The notes under the pieces: model-generated
Databases searched by the model: none
Seen by the model: only the letters and a program-made list of their open reading frames with translations
What the model was told of the DNA's origin: nothing
NCBI GenBank assembly: GCA_028023455.1
Contig: JAQFVV010000001.1
Coordinates: forward strand, 20,703,611 to 20,767,610
Source: Epiperipatus broadwayi
Taxonomy: Eukaryota > Onychophora > Udeonychophora > Euonychophora > Peripatidae
Length of the DNA stretch: 64,000 nucleotides
Direction of reading: 5' to 3'
Made by a program: the position numbers and the translations under genes
In this document: one piece after another, positions 47,454 through 58,677 of the stretch
Position numbering within the stretch: the stretch's first letter is position 1
How the letters are laid out: each line of letters begins with the position of its first letter

Positions 47454-49000
47454 TTGCTATTCAAAAATATTTTAAAGCAATTTGAACATTTAAGAATTTT
47501 AAATGAATGCTGTGCTTGGGACATATATAAAATTGTTTGTGAAAATGGATTTAAATTAATTGAACTTAAATTATATAATAAATTTGAGAAAAAAAATATT
47601 TTTTTATTTAATAAGCAGCATCCACAAGCTTATAATGAGTTAAACTTTATTAATTTATCAAATAAGATATATTTGATTCAGATGTATATTTTAAGTCAGG
47701 GAGTTGAATACATCGATGTTAATTGGAATGATTATAATTTGGAACTAATTGCAGCTCTGCAAAATTCATTTGAAATGATTCCTGGTGATAATTATTTTGC
47801 TGATGATATTATTAAGAAAATTAATTGTAATAAATTTAATGTGATGCTTTATGACAAATCATGGGAATTGGCTATTTTGGAATTTAAGCAGAGGTTGAAG
47901 ATTGATAATATGATTTGTTTGTAAGAAGATAAAGGGCTGTGAATGTGTTTAATGATGAAATGTCAATATATTGATAAAGTTAAAGCACAAATGAAGAAAC
48001 TTGATTTCTTTTTGATTGAAGAATATAATATGGATAGTTAAAAAATAAAATTTATTAACAATATTTTAAAACGTGCTAAAAATAAAGCTTTAAGTAATAA
48101 TGCATACTGTAGGATATATCCTTCCTGTGCTGTATGTTCTTGTATTTTTGCAAATATAAAGTTACATAAAAAGGTAATCCTTTGTGAATTATGATAGATT
48201 GTGGTGGTTCATTCATGTATCAGACTTCTAAATATATTGGGAAGCTTGTACAAGAGTTTTTAGGATTTGGGAAAAATACTATTGCTTCATCTTTTGATTT
48301 TGTAAATAGTATTAAAAATTTAGTGATTAATGAGAATGATGTTATTGCTTCATTGGATGTAACAGAAATATATGGTTCTATTAATAGAATTAATTCCATA
48401 AAAATAATTGAACATACATTAAAAAGTAAAGGTATTTGTAAATATATGATAAAGTTTATTGTTGGTTCTTTAAAAAAATTTAATGATAACATTGTTGCAT
48501 CTTTTGAAGGTCAATATTACAAAATGTCTAAAGGTTGACCTATGGGTCTGTCTGTAGTTGCACAAGTTTGCAATTTTGTGTTGTCTACATATGACAGTGG
48601 TATTTTATATATGTGCTCTTTTAAAGATATTAAAATTCACAAAAGGTATGTGGAGGATGTTTTTGTTTGTGGAAATACCATATTATAAATTTACTTGTAG
48701 AGGAATTAAATAATTTGAATGGCTTGAAATGGACTATTCAAAAGGAATAGGACAAAAATATTAAGTATTTGGATTTAATTATTACAAGAGATAACAGTAT
48801 ATTAAATTATAAATTAATAATAAAGCCATTGCAGAAAAGGGGATATATAAATTGTAAATCAAAAGAACCAATTATGCATAAGATGGCAAGTTTTAGATCT
48901 TTTTTGTTTTGTAACAAAAAATGTATGTCGTTACTAAAGTGATAAACTGAAAAATATTGAGATATTTGCCAAGAAATTGCTTGATGTTGGTTAGAAAATG
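47454..49000 (+). pseudogene. PLE reverse transcriptase, broken
   Basis: The open stretch 47454-47924 (156 codons) is the N-terminal part, ending with NMICL and, past a stop, EDKG, the equivalent of the CIKEDKG block of the A copies. IFANIKLHK follows at about 48150. 48191-48538 holds MIDCGGSF and ASLDVTEIYGSIN. Beyond a TGA at 48537 come PMGLSVVAQ, RYVEDVFVCG and IKYLDLIITRDN. The catalytic YVDD has become YVED. Multiple stops and frameshifts are present. The order matches PLE RT throughout. Confidence 0.82.
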
Positions 49001-49177
49001 AAATAAATAAACAATACTTTATGTTAATTTAAAAAGAGTTATAATGGTTTAAAGGAAATAAAGATTGATAATAAATAATGGATATCTATTCCATTTATTT
49101 TAAATCCACGAGTGAAATTTTTTAAGGATATATTATAACTGTCAGGGAAAATGAAATCTTTTCTATCTGCTGTACAT

Positions 49178-49930
49178 GGTGCCACTAGGCTATTTGAACC
49201 TAAAAATTTATATAGCAGGCAGATACATCTTGGGAAAAGATCCAATTTTTTTTATTCGACTGATAGCCCTTGCTACTAGCTCAATGATAGCTGAGATTTA
49301 CAATATAAATTCTTAAACACATTTTTAATAAAGAAAAAAGGTAATAAAATAACCACTGCCAGTAATAATCACATAAACATTTATTATGCACATATATAAA
49401 AACAAATTTGAGGATCTGACTATCAACATTATTTTAGATTTAAATTCTGATATTTTTTGTAATGTTGAGCATAGATAGACTACATAGAAGGCACACTTAA
49501 AGACTTTCAAAACATTTAATTTTAGGCTAAATGTTCACAGCTAAACCAACGCTAACTTTCTGATATACAGACATAATGAATGCAACATGAAAACATTAAT
49601 ATAAAATCATGCTGGCAGGAATGTGCATCTACAGTATGATATTATTTAAAAGAAATGATCCTCATCCAGTACAGGAATGTGTGTCTGTCTAGTGAAGGAA
49701 TCATATATATAAAACATTGAAAAAGAGATGTTTCATATGGAGGGATGGTGGTCCTCACCAAGAACAGGTGAAAGGAGATCAATGGCATGGGAAGTTTATC
49801 CATGTCCATTGCCACACAATGGCTACATCTCTGGGCCATGCATTTCTTTGGGATCAGTGCCTTGAAGCTAACATGCTTCATATTACATTGATATAAACAA
49901 TATACATGTATCCACAAGCCTTGATTCAAC
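49178..49930 (+). repeat. Old diverged copy of the right-end inverted element arm
   Basis: It aligns with the right arm from about 62126 onward: GGTGCCACTAGGC (GGCGCCATCTAGGC), AGCAGGCAGATAC, AACCACTGCCAG, CACATAAA.ATTTATT, GACTACATAG and CAGGAATGTGCATCT follow in the same order and orientation to at least 49700. The region to 49930 may belong but I could not align it. The identity is clearly lower than between the two arms. Confidence 0.65.
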
Positions 49931-50181
49931 TATGAAACAAACAATCTGAAATTAACCCCACATGTCTTAACACAAACTTAACAATTCTATGTAGTCATCT
50001 ACACCCAACTTTAAATTTAACAATTTAATTAATAAATACAAAAAAAATGGAAATGATTAAAGCAAACATTATGCATAAAAAATATTAATAACGAATTTAG
50101 AGCTCTTTTGACATTCAGATAAGAGTTTATTTAAAAGTTATTATTAGGTTACTAATTGAAAGTTTGTTTAAAATATTCATA

Positions 50182-51297
50182 ATGGTTGATTAGACATGCA
50201 TGCCTCTTGAGGGCATTGTTTATGTGCTAAAACACATAAAAATGCCATTTACATGGCCTGAAGTTTACATCCTATAGAACAGTGATGTTCATATTAGCCA
50301 TTGTCGACTTGTATTGTGTTGCACACAAATATTATAGCCTGCTAATGTGCTTCATGACACTATGCAAATGTGCACATTTCACAGATTGCTACCACATCAT
50401 GTGAGGGCATATGGAATTCAACTGACCATAACTCTTATAATCTGCATTCAAAGTAATGATCTTACACCCTACCTGACATAGTATTACATACTAATAATTG
50501 TAAGCCTGTTGCCACATTTCTCTAAACAGCTTGTAAGATGAAAAAATTGCAAAAGTGTAGGAACAAGCACAATTTCACAGAATTCACATGAAAAGGCATG
50601 TTTGCACAAGAACAGCTATGAGACAAATTAAATGGCTGAGGTTGCATGGTGTTTTGAAAATCAGAAGATTGGTTTGATCAGACTACTGCATCTTTTGGAT
50701 ATCAAAATCATCAGTCCCTGGTTCTGCACATTCCAGCACTACATGCTGACATTTATAATGTAATTTAAAAATGTAATTATTTGATTTTAGAAAAACTTAA
50801 TTCTTACAGTTTATAAAATAATGTTTGTCCATAAATTATTTACAAATACTTTGAAGAATGTCAGCCTGTAATGTTTATAATAGTGTCTTTTTTTTTCAGA
50901 TAAAGAGCAGCTATGAGATAACTAAAATTGCACATTATTTTGGAAAATTGTAATGTTGGTTTGATCAGAGTACTGCATCCTTTGGATGATCCTTCAGATT
51001 GGAAAAACCATCAGTTCCTATCCCTGCATATTCCAGTGTTACATGATGACATTTATAATGTAATTTAAAACTGTAAGCATTCCATTTTAGAAAATAATGT
51101 TGGTTTGTAAATTGTTTAAAACTAGTTTGAAAAATGTCAACACACACTGAAATGTATAATGTAATTTAAAAATATAATTATTTCATTTTAAAAAATAATG
51201 TTGTTTCACAATGAAAAGTTGGAGCAGTATATGGCATTTTTGTGTTTTAGCACATAAACAATGCCATCAAGCACCATGCATGTCTAACCAACAAGTT
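50182..51297. mobile_element. Non-autonomous TIR transposon, 1.1 kb, with internal tandem units
   Basis: Terminal inverted repeats of about 60 bp: the left end GTTGATTAGACATGCATG through GGCATTGTTTATGTGCTAAAAC, and its complement ending CATGCATGTCTAACCAAC. Inside are two units of roughly 290-300 bp sharing GCTATGAGA, GTTTGATCAGA.TACTGCATC and GACATTTATAATGTAATTTAAAA. No transposase frame exists. No clear target duplication was identified. Confidence 0.75.
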
Positions 51298-51309
51298 TAC
51301 ATTGAATAT

Positions 51310-51760
51310 CAGTTTATACTTTCCATCATTAGTCTTTATGAATCCTGTAGATTTTGGCAGATTTGTGGAAGTTCACCTTAGTGATCACATTTTGTAGATT
51401 GTCCTTCTTGAAAACAAAGCCACTACTTGCCATTCTGTCAGGAACTGTCATCAGGAGGCTGCCTTGGTTGGCATAGATAAAGGAAATGAAATCTATTGTG
51501 AGACCCCTATGAAGTCTGCAATACAGCTAGATGTTTTAACTGGTCATCACCATTTAATCAATAATCAGTCACTTCTTTAAATTTAATTATTTCATTTTTA
51601 TAGTATCCTCTCTTATCACTAATTCTATTCTTCAGATCAATCACTTCTGACATTGCTCCAATCTTATTGGCCATGATGTTTTTATTTCTGGCCCATGTGC
51701 TTGTTGGTAACTGTATTGGCTAGTCTGCTCCAGAGCAGGAAACACCATAATCTTTTATTT
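51310..51760 (-). other. Unassigned coding-like segments
   Basis: On the minus strand, 51740-51600 reads MANKIGAMSEVIDLKNRISD and 51515-51340 reads FISFIYANQGSLLMTVPDRM then VFKKDNLQNVITKVNFHK, with few stops and exon-like composition. An acceptor-like ATTGCAG precedes the second and a donor-like AAG/GTGAAC lies within it. I do not recognise the family. It could be a captured host exon or part of the insertion inside the PLE. Confidence 0.3.
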
Positions 51761-52134
51761 TTATCTTTTATCTGACCTTTCTATCATTTAAGTGCCCCAA
51801 GGGCTTGTTTGCTTTAGATTCAATTAATGGAACAATCATTTCCTTATTTAGATCTAATCATGACTTTTAAATTGAAACTAATTAACATTTTTCGTTTTCA
51901 TTTATATTTTCACAACAAAATTAATCTTTAGATATTTACTTTTTTTAAAACTTTGTTTTAAATAATTTTTCAATAGTTTTCCATATGTGTGATTATATAT
52001 ATGTTAAAATAACTATTTTAATTTTCTTTTACATTTTTAATGAATCTATTTTATTTACGATTTATTTTCCCATTTTATGGTGATTTTAAAATAATATAAC
52101 GGCATTTGTATTCTGTTACAATATATATTAGAAC

Positions 52135-52374
52135 ATGTTTAATGTATCATTCTATGTTCCAAACAATGTTAATAAATTAGTCAATAATTCTAACGATGTC
52201 ATACCGGTCAAGCAGAAAAGTAATATCATATATCAAATTTTTTGTGATTGTATCTTATATATAGGTGAATCAAGGTGCAATATTAAGAAGAAATTAAAGG
52301 AGCATGAATTGTTATATAAGCATGTAAAAAGTAAGAATAATTGTTCATTTAATGACTGTTTCAGTTTTCTTTGA
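52135..52374 (+). pseudogene. PLE GIY-YIG endonuclease module
   Basis: An 80-codon segment with IIYQIFCDCILYIGESRC (the two halves of GIY-YIG, here IYQ and YIG) and IKKKLKEHELLYKH, equivalent to the conserved R..EH helix; the arginine appears replaced by lysine. The module belongs to the interrupted PLE upstream. The frame ends at a TGA. It is probably inactive with the rest. Confidence 0.8.
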
Positions 52375-52539
52375 TCATGAAAAACATGTAAATATAAATT
52401 TAAATTTGATTTTGAAAGTAAGAAAATTCTTCATGAAGAAAGAAACCATAATAAAAAAAATTAAGGAGACAATTTTTATAAATAGGAATAAAATGTGTTT
52501 AATAAGTAGATAAGCTGCTAACATTAAAATACAGGATTC

Positions 52540-52745
52540 ATGGGATTTGAATTGATGATGTTTGCTTCTGCTTTGGTTTTTTTTTTTTTTTTAAATTTAA
52601 TGGCAGTTGAGGCAGGTTTAAGAAATTAACTGAAAGTACTTCTGCAGATTTGAAGACTGTTTTTAATACTTTATTATTGTTAAATTTATTATTTTTATTA
52701 TAATTACAATTTTGTTTTAATTAACAGACATTTTATTTATATTAT
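52540..52745 (+). repeat. PLE pseudo-LTR, right
   Basis: Direct repeat of 46994-47195, same orientation, about 88 percent identical, differing mainly by transitions and T-run length. Confidence 0.8.
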
Positions 52746-52829
52746 ATATATAATATTTGTATACTGTATACCTGATAAGGTTGACTAGTTATATTATCTG
52801 GTTATCAAGCAACTATTGAAAGAATGATC

Positions 52830-53160
52830 TTCAAGTGTCCTTCTAGATTTACTAACATTTCCAGTTGTCTTGAAAGTGATCAAACATAAGGTCTCTCTGT
52901 CAATCTGAGCATAGTTTTTCTCAGCTTTTGAGAGACACTTTTTGTGCAAATGCAATAGGGAGTGTGTCCATCATCATTACTATGATACAATATAGCAATT
53001 GTTCCTGCTGGTAATACATCACAAATTAGTACCAGCATTTTATCAAGGTCAATGAGTTTTATATAAGATTTTTCAGTTTTTTAAAAGCTCTGTCATGTTT
53101 ATCATTCCATCTTCAGACTGCATGTTTGTCCAACAGTTGATTCAGTGGCCTTATGTTTAT
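52830..53160 (-). pseudogene. Gypsy RNase H fragment
   Basis: On the minus strand, patches in several frames read DRAFKKLKN, DGHTPY/PIAFAQKVS and NYAQIDRET, in the order of the gypsy RT-RNase H junction through RNase H. It is strongly decayed. Confidence 0.55.
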
Positions 53161-53389
53161 GATATAGAAAGCTGTCAAAATAATTGATGAAGCACAAAAA
53201 AGGCTGGAGTTATTTTTTTGTTCACGAAAATCTTTCCCTCAGATCTGTAGTGATTATCAATGTACACTTAGATAATTATCCACCACTATCAGTCTAACAG
53301 TTCTTATCCATACTATCAGATGGAAGGATCTTTACAAAAATTGAGCTGAAACATGAGCACTTGCAGCTGCTAGTTTATGACCAGTCTCC

Positions 53390-53840
53390 AATAGTATCAT
53401 CAATATTCACTAAAGAGGTTGATACAAAATGACCAATTTGGGATATCAGATATCCCAGTCAAATTCCAGAGAGTTGTCAACCGACTAATTTCTAAAAAAT
53501 CTGTAGCACTCCTATACTTTGATGACTTTTTATTGGTGGCTAGAACTCCAGAATAACTCTGGATTTCCACTAAGAAACTGTTACACAATCTCAAGATCTC
53601 AAGTTTTAAAATAAACCTAGACAACTGCAATTGTTGAATTTATGGAATATAGGATAGATGCAGATGGCCTTCACTCAGCACAAAGAAGGTCATAGCATTT
53701 AAAGAGGCAGACTTCTGTGAACGAAAAAGAAACTCCAATCTTTTTTTTTGAGTTTCATCAATTATTATAACAGTTTTTTATATCATAAAACTGAGGCTGC
53801 TGAACCACTATACAAATTACTGTTCAAGTTAATTGTATTT
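53390..53840 (+). pseudogene. Gypsy reverse transcriptase fragment
   Basis: The plus strand reads QFGISDIPVKFQRVVNRLI, then LLYFDDFLLVARTPE (YxDD present as YFDD), SSFKINLDNC and finally FINYYNSFLYHKTEAAEPLY, the 'L.NYYR.FI....A.PLY' block. These are consecutive RT motifs of Ty3/gypsy pol of the 17.6/297 kind, in two frames. It lies head to head with the minus-strand RNase H fragment, so the original element was inverted internally. Confidence 0.75.
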
Positions 53841-54599
53841 AATTATATATATATACATATGTACACGATATATTCACACATCTTAAAATGCTACATATTA
53901 TTTTCATCATTATTATTTAAAAGTAAAATTTCATATATTGTCTGGAAAAATTCATAATAGAAAAACATCCATTATTCTAATTACATTAGTTAAAAAAAAA
54001 GAAAAAAATCAAATTTTTATTATAATTACATTGGGGAGTATCTATCTTCATTCCAAAACCTAATTAGATTGAATATAAAAAACAACTAATTATCTTGCAT
54101 TAGTTTCTTTTAGCACTGGAAAAATGAGAACACGATATAAAAAATAATTCTGACAATTAAAGCAACACAAAAAAAATAATAAGACCAGGTATCAAAAAAA
54201 AAATTCAAAAAAGATAGAAGAAAGAAGAAACAACTTTCTGTTTTTATATATTATTAATATAAGAATTTTGTAATAGAATAATAACTTGTAGTGCTCTAAG
54301 AATATTGAATAGAATCTATTACAAAACACCTATGATGATAAAATGATAAATTGCTACTATTTAAATTAAAAATTGTTTATATTTTATGTGTATAAAATTA
54401 TATATAATTCAACAATATTTAGATTAATATTGAGAAAATGAAATTTTACTTCCCAAATAAAGTTGTGAGACTGCCACCATAAGACAATGGAATGTAAATT
54501 ATTCTTACTTTCAAAATAAGATTTATTAACATTAATATTAATCTTTAAATTTACATGTTATATCTAGTGATATATAAGATCCAAACTATGATTTACAAT
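53841..54599. other. AT-rich spacer
   Basis: Nothing recognised. Confidence 0.5.
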
Positions 54600-56460
54600 G
54601 CAGAACTTGATTTACCAAGCGAACAGACAAACCTTAAATTCTATATGCATATATCTTGCTATTCCTAGCTTCTCTCATAGTCTACTAGGTAACTCCTGAC
54701 ATTAATGGCAACTAGATAGATCACAACTACTAAGAATCACACCATCTCTACTATCCAAAAGATGAGGAAATGACAACCTGTACTAATCCCTGCAGCACTC
54801 AGGTCTCACCCTCCACTAAGGACTAGGAACCAGGCCTCAGGGTACTTCCAAAGCTCAGACTCTCTCATCCAATGCCCTTACTAATTCCCACAGCATCCAG
54901 ATCCCCCCAAATCCCAGGTGTGTAATACCTTCCAAGCACCAAACTCTGCCATCCAGATGGCAAAGATGAATGACACAGCAGCCCTGATTTGAAGTTTAAA
55001 CTATAGTAGAACTCTCTGGCCTGAATCACCCAAGCATGAGACTTTTGTCTTCACAGCCAAGACAAGTAATGCTGCAGCACTAATCAAAAATTTAAATCTT
55101 ACATGCCTACATCATATGCCATCCACAGATTATCACATAATCTAATAAGCAACCCTTGAATCACTTAGAGAACAAACAAATCAAAACAACAATGCATCAC
55201 ATCATCTCCACTGCCCTGAATACAAGAAAAACAAAACCTGTAGTAATCCTCATAGCACCCACATCCCAGCTGCCCCATAAAAACCAGAGTCCAGACCCCA
55301 GGAACCTTCCCAAGTTCCAGACTCTCATCTAAAGCCCATACTAGAACCCAATACAACCACATACCAGCCCCCCTCCAAGACCAAGATGCAAGCTCTGGGA
55401 GCTGTTCAAGCAACAGACTCAGTCCTCAAGACTGCAAAGATGAGTGACACAGTAGTCCTAATTCAATGTTCAAATCACAGTTGAACTCTTTGGGAACTTG
55501 AGTTTTGTCCATCATGTTTCAGCTGCTAGACAACTTATAAAAATCTAGAAGCCTTAAACCATGAGATCCTTAACTATTGATAGAAATCAAATGATAAAAC
55601 TAGAAGCATGAGCAACAACTGTTAACAATCCAATGTCATAATAATTGCTAAATTCAAAATCACAGTGCAAATAATTTCTCCAGGATTTTCAATGCCTTGC
55701 ATAAAAATTTTTTCATTACTTTCAAAAATCAAGAACTTTAATATATTTGTAGTCACCAGATGCTTGCATTATGTGTTATACCACAATCTAATTATAGATC
55801 TATAGAGCAAACAAAGATGTACATAGAGTAATGTATACATTAGATCGCATTTTGAATAGTATCCATCATGTTTCAGCATTCTGATAACCTATGAAAACCA
55901 GAAGCACTAATCCATATAATCAAATGTTAAAAATTATCGATGATTTATAGAGTTCAGCATTCAAAAATAGAAAAAACCTTTAATATAGAATGTATGGTTG
56001 AATAATCAAGCAGCACTCTAAATCAAATGTTCAAATATAGTCTAAAACAATTCACTATAGTAGAAAAAATTCTTTTTTCACACAAGTCAAATCTCAGGTC
56101 TAAAATGCAAGCACAAAACTACAATGAATAACGTTATCATTTTTAACAAATGAAGAGCCATCCAAATCTGGAAAAATGTTTTAAGACATAGTCAGTGATT
56201 CAACATCAAATGCATGGATAAAAGAGAAAATAACACTTGAAATAAATGATCAGATACAGTGAAAAACAATTTACTATTGTGGAAAAATCTCTTTCTTTAA
56301 AAGTAAAATCTCGAGTTTAAAAAGCAAGAATTAAAGTCTAAATGAATAATGCTATTATTGCTAACAAATTAATGAGCTATTCAATTCTGGTAACAATCTA
56401 CAGAGCACCTTCTTACCAGCTCCAACCCATATATGAACTAGGATTCAGGTCCCCAGGCAT
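54600..56460. repeat. Degenerate tandem array, about 475-bp and 220-bp periods
   Basis: Two long units start near 54635 and 55090 and share TTAAAT.TTA.ATGC, ATCACA.CATCTC.ACT and GCAAAGATGA.TGACACAG at a 475-bp offset. Their middles are GC-richer (CCCAGGTGTG and CCCCTCC tracts). Further right, AAAAA.TCTTTTTTCACA..TCAAATCTC... recurs at about 56056 and 56274 (about 220 bp). The 82-codon minus-strand frame at 55165-55413 is a by-product of the GC-rich unit. Confidence 0.65.
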
Positions 56461-56734
56461 TTTCCCAACAATTAAACACTCCCAGTCAGCAAAGCCATCC
56501 TGAATCAAAATCTTCCCTGAAAATTAAGTCTTTCAATGGAAATCTTTAGAAATTTTCATGGCTGTCAGTTACTTTTAACAGCACTCCAAAGAAAAGTTTA
56601 CTCACTCTTACTTGTTGTCTATTGGTGCCATATTCTTGTATACAAAGGAACCTAAAAGGTTACTCTGGTTAATTGGAAACTTTTTAGAAAAAAAATATTC
56701 TCAAATAGAATTTAGATAACTAAAACTGGGAGTC

Positions 56735-57300
56735 AGTAACACGTGATGTTGTGATGTGATGTGATGTATTTGGCTTCTCCTTAAACGAAGTCAAGAATAT
56801 CTCAGCAACTATGCCCAGATAAACCTGTTAGCCACTTTATTTTCCATTCCCTACTCTATGTCTTCCCATATTCTTCCCCATCCCACTTCCACAGCATAAT
56901 CTTCATCAACTCTATGGCCTTTAAATCTAAGTCCCCCTTATCTTTTTGCAAACCCAGCACAAAAACTAATAACACATTTTCTGTATAGTTACTTTGTTCA
57001 TACCTATTCTCCCAATAACTTCATTATCTGTACCCTTTCTGCTTTCAAGCATTTACATTCAATCAACAGATGCCTAATATTTTCTATACCTTCCTTACAC
57101 AATTTGCACACTAAATCACCCATAGTTTTCCATTTACATGTATATTCTCTTGTTGCTAAAAATCCCATTTGAGCCTTAAACAATAAACTACTTTCCTTAT
57201 TATTACCATAAATTAACTCGCTTCCAATATTCCGTTTACTTCTATATATACTTAAACTCTTTTTACTCTCCATACCAGTTCTCCATCTCTCCAACTGCCT
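56735..57300 (-). pseudogene. LINE 3' end: C-terminal zinc-knuckle-like domain and tail
   Basis: On the minus strand a 96-codon frame (57294-57004) contains FKAQMGFLATREYTCKWK and VCKLCKEGIENIRHLLIEC, the C-x2-C...H-x4-C pattern that ends the ORF of many non-LTR retrotransposons. Past the stop lies a 3' UTR that ends in a CATCA-type microsatellite (56741-56769), the usual LINE tail. RT and endonuclease parts are absent (5' truncation). Confidence 0.7.
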
Positions 57301-57429
57301 ATTTTTTATTAATGCAGTAAACTGAAGTCATTGGCTCCATCTAGTGGACTGATGTAAATTATTCTTCAATCAACATTTCATTAAATAATTTTACAAATTG
57401 AAGAATTATAAGCTTGGAAGATGATGATG

Positions 57430-58677
57430 TTCTTAAATATATATATATAATACATATTTTCCGGGTTCATCTGTGTTAAAAACTTTTAATATTAATATAC
57501 TGACGTTTCGACTTGATCACACAAGCCATCCACAGAGTTATAAAAGGTAGAAAGACGGTTGTAGAGGCGCTACAATCACTGATTTGAATAAAATGTTAAA
57601 ATTCCACCAATAGCAAAAAATGTTAAATTTAGGAATGTTTTTTTAAAAAAAAATCTTTCCAAATAGGAGGAAGTTTACATGTATCATCTCGCTTATTGAT
57701 ACAATCTGGCCTTTTAAGTATCTCAATGGCTTCTCTAATTTTGCATTGGTAGAGATTATCACATCTGGATATGATCCTGGTACTAGAAAAATCAATTTTA
57801 TGACCTGAATCTATAGTATGGAGTGAGAGTGCTGATGATGATGAGTGTTGTTTAACTGCATTAGCATGCTCATCTCTCCTAACACTGATGCGATGATTAC
57901 TCATACCTATGTAAGAAGCTTTACCATTTTTACATGAGATTTGATAGACACCATGAGATTCAAGAAGGATTGAATTCTTAGGCTTGGTTATTATATTGCT
58001 GATTTTTTGATGAGCAGAAAATGCTGTATCTATATTATAGCATTTTAATATATGTCCGATACAGTCTGTAGTTCATTTTACATATGGAACACAAATCCTT
58101 ATAGCTGATTTATCATCTTTTTGTTTCCTATTTTTCCTATTTTGGGCTTGAAATAAGGCTTTTTTTTTTATAAATTTTGTAATTATAACTATTTGCTAAT
58201 AAAACACTATTAATATGATTTATTTCTTCTTTCAGATGTGTCTCATCTGAAAGGTTAATTGCTCTATTTAAAAGAGTTTTGGCTACAGAAACTATCTGAG
58301 TTGGGTGATGATGAGAATGGAAATGCAAATATCTGTCTGTGTGTGAATCCTTTCTGTAAATAGAAAAAGATAAACTATTTGGTGTTCTGGTGAGTAGAAC
58401 ATCAAGAAAAGGGAGTTTTCCATCAGATTCTGTCTCCATTGTAAATTTAATATGAGGATGCATATTATTTAAATGTAAAAAAAAATTATCTAATTTATTT
58501 TTTCCATGTTGCCATATGACAAAAGTGTCATCTATGCATCTGAGCCAAATGAGAGGTTTTAAAGATGATGATTCTAAAGCACGAGTTTCTATATATTCCA
58601 TGAATAAATCAGCTATTACTCCTGAGATAGGTGAGCCCATAGGAGTACCAAAAACTTGTCTGTAACGCTGCCCATTG
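57430..58677 (-). pseudogene. Penelope-like element, inverted copy D1 (RT palm plus GIY-YIG)
   Basis: The minus-strand half of the second head-to-head PLE pair. From 58677 leftward: GQRYRQVFGTPMGSPISG, the palm with WLRCIDDTFVIW (58560 region; the Tyr of YIDD is changed to Cys), LPFLDVLLTRTPN, RKDSHTDRYLHFH, and after several stops the GIY-YIG module, HGVYQISCKNGK, SYIGMSNHRISVRRDEHANAV (57960-57840), ending at 57629. The 3' end holds the terminal motif at 57500-57537. The N-terminal half of RT is absent. Confidence 0.88.
57500..57537 (-). ncRNA. PLE terminal structured motif, copy 4
   Basis: On the minus strand: CTGTGGAT, stem GGCTTG, loop TGTGAT, stem CAAGTC, then GAAACGTCAG. The six-pair stem has one G-U pair. 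CTGTGGA differs from the hammerhead CUGANGA box at one position, and GAAA is intact. The position, in the 3' end of the D1 PLE, matches copies 2 and 3. Confidence 0.6.

Larger units (their letters stand above)
46994..52745 (+). mobile_element. Penelope-like element with direct pseudo-LTRs, interrupted
   Basis: Direct repeats of about 205 bp (46994-47195 and 52540-52745, about 88 percent identical) flank RT-coding sequence (47454-49000) and a GIY-YIG module (52135-52374), all on the plus strand. Flanking direct copies of this kind are the pseudo-LTRs known from PLEs. About 3 kb of foreign sequence (49170-52080), including an old copy of the right-end element and a TIR transposon, separates RT from GIY-YIG. 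The RT shares DVTEIYGSIN with the 7.9-11.5 kb pair, so both belong to one PLE clade. Confidence 0.82.

Noticed and set aside
55165-55413. 82-codon tryptophan- and cysteine-rich minus-strand frame
   Set aside because: It lies inside the tandem array, is not kept in the neighbouring unit, and resembles no family.
56741-56769. TGATG microsatellite as a telomere-like or CRISPR repeat
   Set aside because: Very short, and placed as the 3' tail of a LINE fragment.
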